From: Clostridium sp.
GTDB lineage: Bacteria; Bacillota; Clostridia; Clostridiales; Clostridiaceae
Length of the DNA stretch: 64,000 bases
Direction of reading: 5' to 3'
NCBI GenBank assembly: GCA_022767515.1
Contig: JALENK010000014.1
Span: 1 to 64,000, forward strand
Shown: piece by piece, positions 41,561 to 51,617 of the stretch
How positions within the stretch are numbered: position 1 is the first letter of the stretch
Layout: every line of letters begins with the position of its first letter
Translations under genes and position numbers: made by a program
The notes under the pieces: generated by a model
The model's database searches: none
Seen by the model: the letters and a program-made list of their open reading frames with translations, nothing else
What the model was told of the DNA's origin: nothing

Positions 41561-42280
41561 TTATATATATTTTAAATTTTTTAGTGTTTTTCTTAAATTC
41601 ATTATTGCCTTGCTATGTAGCTGAGAAACCCTTGATTCTGATACATCTAATATAGAACCTATTTGCTTTAATGTAAGCTTCTCATAATAATATAAATTAA
41701 GTACCAATCTATCTTTTTCATTTAATAAATCTATTGCCTTAGATAAATACTCGACCTTTTCTTTTATTTCAAAGCTTTCCTGTGGGTCTGGACTATTTTT
41801 ATCTTCAATTGTACTTATTACAGTCATATCACTATCATCTTGGAAAATAATTTCCTCAAGGGATACTATTGATAAATAATTTATATAATTTTCAATTTCG
41901 TTTACTTCTGCAATAGAAATCCCCATTTCAAATGCTATCTCTTTATCAGTTGGCTCTCTTAATAACTTTTTTTGAAGTTCTTCAACCTTCTTATTATATT
42001 TTGCAAGTTTAGTCATTGCCACCTTAGATATTGGTGAATTTTTCCTAATTTCATCTATAATTGCACCCTTTATTCTTATAGATGCATACGTGGAAAATTT
42101 ATTTCCCTTATGCTCATCAAACTTAGATATGGCGTCCATAAGCCCTATTACTCCATAACTTACTAAATCATCAAATTCTAAAATCTGATTATTAATACCT
42201 AAGCTTACACGTGATGCTATATGTTTTACAAGTGGCATATATTCTTCAATTATCTGTTCTCTAAGTTTAGCATCAACCAT
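41561..42280 (-). CDS. fliA: FliA/SigD-family RNA polymerase sigma factor
   Basis: EYMPLVKHIASRV, DLVSYGVIGLMDAISKFD, LTLKQIGSILDVSESRVSQLHSKAI. Confidence 0.95.
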   Translation of the reverse strand: MVDAKLREQIIEEYMPLVKHIASRVSLGINNQILEFDDLVSYGVIGLMDAISKFDEHKGNKFSTYASIRIKGAIIDEIRKNSPISKVAMTKLAKYNKKVEELQKKLLREPTDKEIAFEMGISIAEVNEIENYINYLSIVSLEEIIFQDDSDMTVISTIEDKNSPDPQESFEIKEKVEYLSKAIDLLNEKDRLVLNLYYYEKLTLKQIGSILDVSESRVSQLHSKAIMNLRKTLKNLKYI

Positions 42281-42308
42281 AACTATGCTCTAACTCCTTT
42301 TTTATAAT

Positions 42309-42929
42309 TTATCTTCTACTTAATTCTTCTCTTAATTTAAAAAAGACCTTTTCAATAATCTTATCTCTTTGCGCTTCTTTTATATTAAAAAAAGATACCG
42401 CATAAATATGATTTATATTTTCTTGAAAAACTTCCCTAATAACCCTTCCTTGTACCTCAATAAATTTATCATTATATGGGATTTTCATCATTATTATCTC
42501 ACTTGGATTAATTTTTTCCTTTACTTGTATCTTAAGGCCACCACCACTTAAATCTAAAATATCTCCTGTAAGCCAAGATGAATAACTAGTTTCATCTAAA
42601 CGATAATGAAACTTCTCAAGCATATTTACTCTAACATAACTTCTACGCTGAATCCTAGATATATCATAAGGCATAGTTACTTCATAAAGTATTATATTAT
42701 TTTCCTTAAATCTTCTAATATACTTAACCTTAAATACAAAATATCCTTTTCTGTTAAAATAAGTCATTTCAATTTCATTACCACTTTCAAATGTCAAATG
42801 CCCCTCATCACCAAGTGGTAAGTTTATTGCCATGGTATTTTCATACATATCTTGAATTGTACAGCTATAAGATGCTCCCTCCGTATAAATATGTATCTTC
42901 ATTCCTATTTCAAACTTTATATCCATCAA
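42309..42929 (-). CDS. YcgR-like flagellar brake protein with PilZ domain
   Basis: RRSYVRV (RxxxR) and DLSGGG (DxSxxG) motifs. Confidence 0.92.
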   Translation of the reverse strand: MMDIKFEIGMKIHIYTEGASYSCTIQDMYENTMAINLPLGDEGHLTFESGNEIEMTYFNRKGYFVFKVKYIRRFKENNIILYEVTMPYDISRIQRRSYVRVNMLEKFHYRLDETSYSSWLTGDILDLSGGGLKIQVKEKINPSEIIMMKIPYNDKFIEVQGRVIREVFQENINHIYAVSFFNIKEAQRDKIIEKVFFKLREELSRR

Positions 42930-42947
42930 AAATCCTCACACACCCTT

Positions 42948-43829
42948 TTACGAAAATAAACCAAATAATTTTCTAAATACTCCTTTTGCTCCTATACTTG
43001 GTTTAGCATTATATTCCTTACCATTTATAAACTTTTCTGCTATAATATCTATTTCTCTTGCTGCATCTGAATTTGGATAAGCAATAACAAATGGCACTTG
43101 ATCTCTTACACTTTTTACTAATTTTCTATCATCTGATATAGCTCCTAGATATGTAACATCTAAGTCTAAAAATTTATCTACAGCTTTTTTTAATTTATTA
43201 AAAGTCTGGATACCTTCCTCTTCAGTAAAAGTCTTATTTACAACAACATTTGCCTTATCCTTTATTTTAAAGTGAGATGTAGCTTTAATCAAGCTATATG
43301 CATCTGTAAGAGAAGTAGGTTCTGGTGTTGTAAGAAGCACTAATTCTTCTGAGCATGAAATAAATGCTAAAACACTTTTATTAATACCAGCTCCTGTATC
43401 CATTATTATGTAGTCATACCCTTCTAGACTTTCAAGCTTATTTAGAAAATTTTCTCTTTCCTCTGTCTGTAAATCTTCAATTTGATTTAATCCTGAGCCT
43501 GCTGCAAGAAGCATTACACCCGCTGGTCCTTGCTCTATTATATCTTCAATTTCTTTACCATTAATTACATCAAACATAGTATATTTAGGATATATCCCCA
43601 TTAATACATCATCATTTCCCATACCAACGTCGGCATCAAAAACTAATACCTTGTTTCCTTTTTTCTGTAATGTAATAGCTAAATTTACAACAAAATTACT
43701 CTTTCCAACTCCACCTTTTCCAGATGTTACAGTTATTATTTTTGTAGTTCTCTTCTTAGGTGCAATTTTAATTTCTTCTACTCTTTCACTATTAACTAAT
43801 CTTCTTAAACTCTCTGCCTGATCTAACAT
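42948..43829 (-). CDS. flhG: FlhG (MinD-like ATPase)
   Basis: TSGKGGVGKSNFVVNLA; after flhF. Confidence 0.95.
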   Translation of the reverse strand: MLDQAESLRRLVNSERVEEIKIAPKKRTTKIITVTSGKGGVGKSNFVVNLAITLQKKGNKVLVFDADVGMGNDDVLMGIYPKYTMFDVINGKEIEDIIEQGPAGVMLLAAGSGLNQIEDLQTEERENFLNKLESLEGYDYIIMDTGAGINKSVLAFISCSEELVLLTTPEPTSLTDAYSLIKATSHFKIKDKANVVVNKTFTEEEGIQTFNKLKKAVDKFLDLDVTYLGAISDDRKLVKSVRDQVPFVIAYPNSDAAREIDIIAEKFINGKEYNAKPSIGAKGVFRKLFGLFS

Positions 43830-44980
43830 AAGGATTTTTCCTCCCCAAATATATATCCAATAAATTCTTCCTTCGTAGGTACTTTTATATCATCTGGAAC
43901 ATTCTGACCTATAGTTATATACCTCAAAGGCTTCTGTGCTCTCTTCATAATATTAAATAAAGAACCATATGTAGTAGTTTCATCTAACTTTGTTATTATC
44001 ACATTATCATAATTTAAATCACTATAACCATCTAATATAGTCTTTATGTCTTTGTTTTTAGTTGTTGCACTAATTACAATACTTATACTATCTGCCTTAG
44101 CTCTGTCAACAAAGGTTCTAAGTTCTGATAACTGCATTTTATTCTTACTGCTTCTACCAGTTGTATCTATAAGAACAACATCACAATCACTAAGTTCTGT
44201 AATAGCACTTTCCATTTCTTTAGTAGTATTAACCACCTTAAATTTGATATTCATTATTTCTGCATATGTTCTAAGCTGTTCTACAGCACCAATTCTATAT
44301 GTATCAACTGTTATAAGACCAACCTTTTTCTTTTCAATTAATGAAAGTCTTCCAGCAAGCTTTGCTATAGTAGTAGTTTTTCCTACTCCCGTTGGTCCTA
44401 TAAGCACTACATTTCCCTTAAGCTCGTCTGAGCAAATTTCAATATTATCATTTATTAGTGCTTTTAGCTTTTCAATTACATTTTCTTCACCAATTATACC
44501 CTTTAAATCCGAGTAAAATTCAGTATCCATATCTAATTCTGTCATTAAAGTCAAAAGCTCATCCTTCTGTTTTTCTTCATCCAAAGTAGTATTTTTAATA
44601 ACCTTATTTAAAAGAGCTTTCATTTCTTGCATTTCACTCTTTAATGAATCCTGCTCACTAATTTTCTTTTCTACTACTTCTTTTTTTTCCTCTTGCTTTT
44701 TCACTGTCATTTCAGTATTAAGTAATTTCTTTAGGTTTTCTAATGAATCCTTATAGTCATCATCTGCTTGCTTTTCCTTTTCTTCATTTCTAGAATTATT
44801 ATTTTTAGAATAATTCTCAACTGCTGCTGTAACCTCTATTTTTTTAGAACCAAAAAGTCCTAAGAAGCCAGATTTTTTTAATTTTCTCTGACTGATAATA
44901 ACAGCATCTCTTCCAAGCTCATATCTTATTCTAGTAAGAGCTTCATTCATATTATTTACTACATATTTCTTTATTATCAT
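43823..44980 (-). CDS. flhF: FlhF (SRP-like GTPase)
   Basis: VALIGPTGVGKTTTIAKLA-type motif, VDTYRIGAVEQLRTYAEI. Confidence 0.96.
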   Translation of the reverse strand: MIIKKYVVNNMNEALTRIRYELGRDAVIISQRKLKKSGFLGLFGSKKIEVTAAVENYSKNNNSRNEEKEKQADDDYKDSLENLKKLLNTEMTVKKQEEKKEVVEKKISEQDSLKSEMQEMKALLNKVIKNTTLDEEKQKDELLTLMTELDMDTEFYSDLKGIIGEENVIEKLKALINDNIEICSDELKGNVVLIGPTGVGKTTTIAKLAGRLSLIEKKKVGLITVDTYRIGAVEQLRTYAEIMNIKFKVVNTTKEMESAITELSDCDVVLIDTTGRSSKNKMQLSELRTFVDRAKADSISIVISATTKNKDIKTILDGYSDLNYDNVIITKLDETTTYGSLFNIMKRAQKPLRYITIGQNVPDDIKVPTKEEFIGYIFGEEKSLC

Positions 44981-44981
44981 G

Positions 44982-47048
44982 TTATAATCTTACAACTCCT
45001 TCAGTTCTTATTTCAACATCATTTGGTATCTCATTTAATGAAATAATCATAACGTGTGGAAATGCCATCTCTATAAGCTTTCTAAATACTGGTCTAATAT
45101 TTGGTGATACTAAAATAACTTGCTGATTATTGTAGAAATATACAGAATCCAAAGTATTCTTTATGCTATGGAATAATTTTGTCGTCGTGTCAGGGTCAAT
45201 AGCTGGGAAGGAACCAGTAACCGACTTCTGTATATGACTTGCTACTAATTCTTCAATTGAAGGATCTAATGTAGCTACTGTTACACATTTATCTTCATCT
45301 ACAATCTGATTACATATAGTTCTGCTAAGTGCAAATCTTACATACTCTGTTAAAACTTCTAAATCCTTGGTATTTCTAGAGTTATCTGCTAAGGATTCCA
45401 TAATAGTTACCATATCCTTTATTGGAACCTTTTCTCTTAAAAGATTTTGTAATACTTTTTGTAATTCACCAATTGTAAGTAAGTCTGGAATTAACTCTTC
45501 TACAACTGTAGGATACTTTTCCTTAACATTATCCACAATCAACTTAACTTCTTGTCTACCTAATAACTCATATGAATGAGACTTAATAGTTTCTGTTAAG
45601 TGAGTTACCATAACTGTTATAGGGTCAACTACAGTTAATCCCTTGATTTCTGCTTCTTCTCTTTGGTCTTTATTTATCCAAACAGCTGGAAGATTGAATG
45701 TTGGTTCGATAGTTTTAATACCTGGAATTTCAATATTTTCACCTGTTGGATCCATACATAAAAGCATACTTGCCATAAGCTCAGACGAAGCTATAACAGT
45801 ACCTCTTATTTTAATTACATATTCATTAGTCTTTAATTGAAGATTGTCTCTAATTCTAATTGGCTGAACCACTATACCCATTTCAATAGCACACTGTCTT
45901 CTTACAGAAGCAATTCTTTGAAGTAAGTCTCCACCTGTCGATTCATCAGCAAGGGGAATAAGACCATATCCAATTTCAACCTCCATTGGTTCTACTGAAA
46001 TTAAATTCATAACATTTTCTGGTTCCTTAGTTTCAGCCTCTACAACCTCCTGTTCTTCTAGCACCATACTAATATCTTTCTTTTTCTTTTCTTCTTTGTA
46101 AAGCATAAATGCTAAAAATCCTGTTGCAACTCCTGATATAATAAAAGGTAGCTTTGGCATATTTGGAATTATTGCTAGAGTAAACATTACTGCACTTGCA
46201 ATACCACAAGCAATAGGGAAACCTGTTAACTGAGTAGCAAAGGCTTTACCAAAGTTATTTTCATTACCAGAACGTGTAACTAATATACCTGATGCTGTAG
46301 AAATTAATAATGCTGGAATCTGACCAACAAGACCATCACCAACAGTTAATCTTGTAAAAGTCTGTGCCGCATCTCCTGCAGACATATCCATCATCATAAC
46401 ACCAATTATAATACCTCCAATAATATTAATAATAGTAATTACTATACCAGCTATAGCATCTCCCTTAACGAACTTGGAAGCACCATCCATAGAACCATAA
46501 AAGTCTGCTTCAAGCTGTAAGTCTTTTCTCTTCCTTTTAGCTGTTTCCTCATCTATAATACCTGCATTTAAATCTGCATCAATACTCATCTGTTTACCTG
46601 GCATAGCATCAAGTGTAAATCTTGCAGATACTTCTGATACTCTACCAGCACCATTTGTAATAACTATAAATTGAATAATTACTATAATTAAGAAAATTAT
46701 AATACCAACTACATAGTTTCCACCTATAACGAACTCACCAAATGCCTCAATTATTGTTCCAGCATCAGCTTCAGTCAATATAAGTCTTGTTGAAGATATA
46801 TTAAGTGCTAACCTAAATAAAGTTGTAATTAACAATAGCGTTGGAAATACAGAGAACTGTAAAACACTCGTTGTAAACATAGTAATAAGAATAATTACTA
46901 TTGCAAGTGTGATATTTACTGCTAATAATACATCAAGAAGTGCTTGAGGAAGTGGAATAATTATCATTAAAACTATTCCAATTACAGCAACTGCTACAAG
47001 TACGTCCGTATTCGACTTTATATCGAACCTTTTTTTATTATCTGACAA
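44982..47048 (-). CDS. flhA: FlhA flagellar export protein
   Basis: 688 aa; TLFRLALNISSTRLIL, RFTLDAMPGKQMSIDADLNAG. Confidence 0.98.
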   Translation of the reverse strand: MSDNKKRFDIKSNTDVLVAVAVIGIVLMIIIPLPQALLDVLLAVNITLAIVIILITMFTTSVLQFSVFPTLLLITTLFRLALNISSTRLILTEADAGTIIEAFGEFVIGGNYVVGIIIFLIIVIIQFIVITNGAGRVSEVSARFTLDAMPGKQMSIDADLNAGIIDEETAKRKRKDLQLEADFYGSMDGASKFVKGDAIAGIVITIINIIGGIIIGVMMMDMSAGDAAQTFTRLTVGDGLVGQIPALLISTASGILVTRSGNENNFGKAFATQLTGFPIACGIASAVMFTLAIIPNMPKLPFIISGVATGFLAFMLYKEEKKKKDISMVLEEQEVVEAETKEPENVMNLISVEPMEVEIGYGLIPLADESTGGDLLQRIASVRRQCAIEMGIVVQPIRIRDNLQLKTNEYVIKIRGTVIASSELMASMLLCMDPTGENIEIPGIKTIEPTFNLPAVWINKDQREEAEIKGLTVVDPITVMVTHLTETIKSHSYELLGRQEVKLIVDNVKEKYPTVVEELIPDLLTIGELQKVLQNLLREKVPIKDMVTIMESLADNSRNTKDLEVLTEYVRFALSRTICNQIVDEDKCVTVATLDPSIEELVASHIQKSVTGSFPAIDPDTTTKLFHSIKNTLDSVYFYNNQQVILVSPNIRPVFRKLIEMAFPHVMIISLNEIPNDVEIRTEGVVRL

Positions 47049-47062
47049 ATTAATCCCATCCT

Positions 47063-48907
47063 TTATTTATTCTTATTAAGATTATAAACCATTGCGAGAA
47101 TCTCCGCTACTGCTTGATACATTTCTTGTGGAACTTCTTCTTCAATTTCAACCTTATCATATAGCATTCTTGCAAGTGGTTTATTTTCCATAATAGGAAC
47201 ATTATTCTGAAGTGCTACTTCTTTAATCTTTAAAGCTACAAGGTCTGCCCCCTTAGCTACAACCTTTGGTGCCTCCATCTGCCCATCTTCATACTTAAGT
47301 GCTACCGCATAGTGCGTTGGGTTTGTAACAACTACTGTCGCATCTGCAACAGATTCCATCATTCTTCTTTGAGACATTTCTCTTTGCTTTTGTCTAATTT
47401 TACCCTTAATCTTAGGATCACCTTCCATCTGCTTATATTCATCCTTAATTTCTTGTTTAGTCATTCGCATATCCTTCATAAACATTTTCTTTTGTAACAC
47501 ATAATCTATTATTGCAATTATGACCATAACAAGTGCTATTTCAGCAAATATTTCTATAACTAAATTTATTACAGATGGACCAAGTTCCGGAAAATATACA
47601 CTATATATTTGAAGTACCTCTTGATAATTTCCAATTAAAAATTGATAACCTAAAAATGCAATTAATACTACTACAGCTAAGTTTTTGACTAACTGTACAA
47701 GAGATTTTACTGAAAACATATTCTTAAAACCATTTATTGGATTCAATTTACCAAGTGAAGGTTTTAATGGTTCTGTAGTTACCAAAAATCCTACTTGTGC
47801 AAGGCTACCTGCTATTCCAGCTACCATTATTGGAACTGCTACTAAAAGTATACACAATAAAATCTTAATTACTAGTTGAATTATTATTCCACTCAATGAA
47901 GTTTGATTAACCTCTTGTAAAAGACCATCTTGAAAATAGTATATAAAAAAATCTTTTATTGTATTACCTATTAATCCTGTAACTGCTATTAAAACTAATA
48001 CGCAGGCAACCAATCCTGCTGCAAGTCCAATTTCTTTACTTCTTGGTACCTGTCCTTTTTTTCTAGCATCACTTAACTTTTTGTCGGTAGGTTCTTCAGT
48101 CTTATCATCATTTGCAAAAATAAATAATACTGGTGCTAGTCCTATGCTTCTTAAAATCTGATCTAGTGCATTAGGCATTTGATCAAAAGCATAAATCAAT
48201 AACTTAATTATTATTGGTATTACTGATACAAATACCAAAAGACCAACAACAATCTTAACAGGAGCTCCTAATATCATTACATTTATTTGAGGTACTGTTC
48301 TTGAAATAAGAGCTAAACACAGCTCCACAATTAACAAAATTATTAAAAGTGGTAGTGCCGCTCTCACACCTATTTCAAAAAACTCTATAAAAGTATTTAA
48401 AAAAGTTTCAAATGAATTTCCAAAAGATATACCATTTCCTATTGGCAATAAATTAAAGCTTTGAACTAAACACTTTATCAATTCATGATGCCCATTTACA
48501 ATAAAAAAAATCAACATTGAAACAGTATATGTTAAATTAGCTAATAATGTATTACTTGCGTTTGAAACTGGGTCAACAACATTCATCATAGAAAAACCAG
48601 ATTGCATATCCATATAAGAACCTGCCATTCTAAATACTTCAAATATTAAATTTACCACATAGCCAAACGCTGCTCCAATTCCTACTTCACATATCATATA
48701 AAATATTACCATATAGTTACTGGTTATTCCTGATATTATTGTATCATAATCCATAGAAGTAATAACACCATAAGATAATATCATTCCTATAACACCCTTC
48801 ATAATAGCTGGTGTACCATTAGGAAAAAATCCATTAGCCACTAAAAAAAATGTGGTAATTCTTAAAAATATCAAAAAAATGGCAAGAAAGTAGGCTGTAT
48901 CTGTCAT
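47063..48907 (-). CDS. fliR-flhB: FliR-FlhB fusion flagellar export protein
   Basis: FliR-like N-terminus continues in frame into FlhB (EEPTDKKLSDARKKGQVPRSKEI...VVTNPTHYAVALKY). Confidence 0.96.
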   Translation of the reverse strand: MTDTAYFLAIFLIFLRITTFFLVANGFFPNGTPAIMKGVIGMILSYGVITSMDYDTIISGITSNYMVIFYMICEVGIGAAFGYVVNLIFEVFRMAGSYMDMQSGFSMMNVVDPVSNASNTLLANLTYTVSMLIFFIVNGHHELIKCLVQSFNLLPIGNGISFGNSFETFLNTFIEFFEIGVRAALPLLIILLIVELCLALISRTVPQINVMILGAPVKIVVGLLVFVSVIPIIIKLLIYAFDQMPNALDQILRSIGLAPVLFIFANDDKTEEPTDKKLSDARKKGQVPRSKEIGLAAGLVACVLVLIAVTGLIGNTIKDFFIYYFQDGLLQEVNQTSLSGIIIQLVIKILLCILLVAVPIMVAGIAGSLAQVGFLVTTEPLKPSLGKLNPINGFKNMFSVKSLVQLVKNLAVVVLIAFLGYQFLIGNYQEVLQIYSVYFPELGPSVINLVIEIFAEIALVMVIIAIIDYVLQKKMFMKDMRMTKQEIKDEYKQMEGDPKIKGKIRQKQREMSQRRMMESVADATVVVTNPTHYAVALKYEDGQMEAPKVVAKGADLVALKIKEVALQNNVPIMENKPLARMLYDKVEIEEEVPQEMYQAVAEILAMVYNLNKNK

Positions 48908-48921
48908 ACTGCACTACCTCC

Positions 48922-49191
48922 TTATGTAGTAATTTTTGCTATTAAATCAAATATTCTTTCAAAGAAACCAGTCATAGTACTGTTAATCCATCCTGCAAGA
49001 AGTATTCCAACAAAAGCTATCCCTAGAAGCTTAGGAACGAATGTTAAGGTTTGTTCCTGAATCTGCGTAGTAGCTTGTAGTATACTTATTATAAGACCAA
49101 GGACTATTGCTGTAATCAGCATCGGTGCAGCCACCTTAAGTGCTGTTTCTACAGCATCTGTAATTATTCCGGTTACTAAACTTTCAGACAT
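48922..49191 (-). CDS. fliQ: FliQ
   Basis: 89 aa, two TM, QIQEQTLTFVPKL. Confidence 0.96.
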   Translation of the reverse strand: MSESLVTGIITDAVETALKVAAPMLITAIVLGLIISILQATTQIQEQTLTFVPKLLGIAFVGILLAGWINSTMTGFFERIFDLIAKITT

Positions 49192-49206
49192 CTTATTCTA
49201 CACTCC

Positions 49207-50001
49207 TTACCCACTGAAACTCATAACTAGTGACTTTGTTATTAGATTCCAACCATCTACCATTACAAATAATAATAATTTAAATGGTATTGACACTGCT
49301 GCTGGTGGTAACATAAACATACCCATGGACATAAGTACACTACCAACAACCAAATCAATAAGTATAAATGGAAGATATAATAAAAATCCAATTTGAAATG
49401 CTGTTTTTAATTCACTTATTGCAAAAGCTGGAATAACAACAGTCATTGGTATATTTTCACGAGTAATTTCTTCCTTATTATCCGAATTAGATATATCAAG
49501 AAATAACTCAAGATCTGTTTCTCTAGTTTGTTTTAACATAAATTCTCTAAGAGGAGCACATGCATTATCAATTGCCTCTTCTTGAGTAATTTTTTCTTCT
49601 AAGTAAGGCTGTACTGCTTTATCATTAATCTCCGTAATTACTGGAGACATAATGAATAATGTTAAAAATAGTGCAAGCCCTGCAAGAATTTGACTTGGTA
49701 TAGATTGTGATGCTCCTATTGCAGTTTTTAAAAATGAAAAAACTACTATAATTCTAGTAAATGATGTCACCATAATTATAATTGATGGTGCAATACTCAA
49801 TATTGTAAGTAATACTAATAGTTTTATATTATCTACATAATCTTGAGGTGTACCATCAGGATTACTCCCAACTGAAATATTTACTCCAGGAACATCTGAT
49901 GTATTTGGTGCAGCATATGCTATAACACCAGTTACTCCGATTATTAATAAAGCTAATAAAACTATAAAGCCTATTTTATTTTTGCTTATTATCTTCTTCA
50001 T
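49207..50001 (-). CDS. fliP: FliP
   Basis: SFTRIIVVFSFLKTAIGASQSIPSQ, MGMFMLPPAAVSIPFKLLLFVMVDGW. Confidence 0.97.
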   Translation of the reverse strand: MKKIISKNKIGFIVLLALLIIGVTGVIAYAAPNTSDVPGVNISVGSNPDGTPQDYVDNIKLLVLLTILSIAPSIIIMVTSFTRIIVVFSFLKTAIGASQSIPSQILAGLALFLTLFIMSPVITEINDKAVQPYLEEKITQEEAIDNACAPLREFMLKQTRETDLELFLDISNSDNKEEITRENIPMTVVIPAFAISELKTAFQIGFLLYLPFILIDLVVGSVLMSMGMFMLPPAAVSIPFKLLLFVMVDGWNLITKSLVMSFSG

Positions 50002-50350
50002 TTTTATCTTCCTTTAATTTTATTTTAGCTTTAATATTCTTAAAAGCATTGGTCATATTCTCATAAGCCTCATTCTTTCCATCTTCTATTTCTTTAAGTT
50101 CTTCTGAAGTTAATTTCTTTAATACTTCAGAATTAGCAGAACTCATCAAAACTACTTGACCTTCATCCCCTATTTTTAAAATAACAACATAAATATCTTT
50201 AGCAATTTGTACTCTGTCTATTATTTTAACATATTTTTGAGCATTTATCTTGTTTATTCCTTTTTTACTGTATCTAAGTGTTAAAATCATTAGACCAAAT
50301 ACAATTGCTAAAGTTAAAATTAATTTTAATATTAATATAAAAAATTCCAT
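49976..50350 (-). CDS. fliO: FliO/FliZ
   Basis: One TM, VKIIDRVQIAKDIYVVILKIG; overlaps fliP. Confidence 0.88.
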   Translation of the reverse strand: MEFFILILKLILTLAIVFGLMILTLRYSKKGINKINAQKYVKIIDRVQIAKDIYVVILKIGDEGQVVLMSSANSEVLKKLTSEELKEIEDGKNEAYENMTNAFKNIKAKIKLKEDKNEEDNKQK

Positions 50351-50366
50351 ACTTATTCCTTAGTAA

Positions 50367-50849
50367 TTATTTTTGTAGCATTAATCCTGATGGGAAATAA
50401 ATATTTACTAATTCACCCTTAGTCAAAACAGTATTAATCTGCGCCATTAAATCCTGCTTTAATTTAACTTCATTACTTGCCTTAAAATCTTCAATCTTTT
50501 TTGATTTTAAATAGAATATAGTTTTGTCTTGAATTTCAATTGTTTTAGCTGTTATTTCTTCGGCTAAATCTGAATTTTCTTCATCAAATGAAATAAATAA
50601 GGATGTTTTTAAATATCCACCACTATCTAAGTTTATAGTAACGTCCTTTAATAATTCAACTTTAGTTTCTACTATTATTTTTTCCTCAGGTGATGAATTA
50701 TTATTTAAAAATAAATAAACTCCACCAAAACTACCTGCACCAAGCACTAATAATGCTAAAATTATTATTATTACTTTATTACTTCCTTTACCTTTTTTAG
50801 TTTCTTCTTGTTCTTGTTCTTCATTTTGTACTTGTTTGTTTTTTGCCAT
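50367..50849 (-). CDS. fliL: FliL
   Basis: N-terminal TM, FliL-like periplasmic domain; operon position. Confidence 0.9.
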   Translation of the reverse strand: MAKNKQVQNEEQEQEETKKGKGSNKVIIIILALLVLGAGSFGGVYLFLNNNSSPEEKIIVETKVELLKDVTINLDSGGYLKTSLFISFDEENSDLAEEITAKTIEIQDKTIFYLKSKKIEDFKASNEVKLKQDLMAQINTVLTKGELVNIYFPSGLMLQK

Positions 50850-50852
50850 AAA

Positions 50853-51614
50853 TTACCCCTCCTTATTGCCATTCTCATTAGCCACTATTAAAATATTTAC
50901 CCTTCTATTTTCTGCTCTATTTTCAGGTGTTGAATTATCCTTTACTGGCTTAGACTCTCCACAACCTTGAGCAGTAAATCGTTTCATAGGTTGTCCTTTT
51001 TCATATGTAAAAAATCTTACTACTCTAGAGGCTCTTGCTCCAGATAATTCCCAATTTGAAGGAAACTGATATGTATTTATTGGTACATTATCTGTATGTC
51101 CTTCTACAATAATATTATTTGGAAGTGTTGAAATCAATACATTTATTTTATTTAATACTGATTTTGAGCTCTCTTTTAATTCTGCTTGTCCTGTTTCGAA
51201 TAAAATACTATCCTTTAATTGAATAATTATACCTCTTTCATCAGAAATGATTGACACAATGGATTCTAATTCATTCTTTTTAACAAATTCTTCAACTTCA
51301 TCCTTTGTAGATTCTTCTGACATTTGTCCATCTTTATCCTCTTTACCATCGTTCTCTATCTTTATATCAACTTGACCTTCTCCACCTACTAAAGGTACCT
51401 TTCCTTGATACAAATCATACGGAACCATAGAATCAGCTTTCTGACCTGTAAGCATTGTTGTAAGTGCTTCAGATAGGCTTTGAAGCTTTGCTGCATCAAC
51501 AGAAGACATTGAATATAATAAAACGAAAAAAGTCATTAAAAGAGTGATACAGTCCGCATATGTATCCATCCAATTACTAGCAGGTAATCCTTTCTTGTTC
51601 TTTTTTCTAGCCAT
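50853..51614 (-). CDS. motB: MotB/PomB-like stator protein
   Basis: GLPASNWMDTYADCITLLMTFFVLLYSMSSVD; OmpA-like domain VEGHTDNVPI. Confidence 0.95.
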   Translation of the reverse strand: MARKKNKKGLPASNWMDTYADCITLLMTFFVLLYSMSSVDAAKLQSLSEALTTMLTGQKADSMVPYDLYQGKVPLVGGEGQVDIKIENDGKEDKDGQMSEESTKDEVEEFVKKNELESIVSIISDERGIIIQLKDSILFETGQAELKESSKSVLNKINVLISTLPNNIIVEGHTDNVPINTYQFPSNWELSGARASRVVRFFTYEKGQPMKRFTAQGCGESKPVKDNSTPENRAENRRVNILIVANENGNKEG

Positions 51615-51617
51615 AAA

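Noticed and set aside
44046-44516. 156-aa hydrophobic plus-strand ORF opposite flhF
   Set aside because: Antisense to the FlhF GTPase domain; composition follows from the complement.
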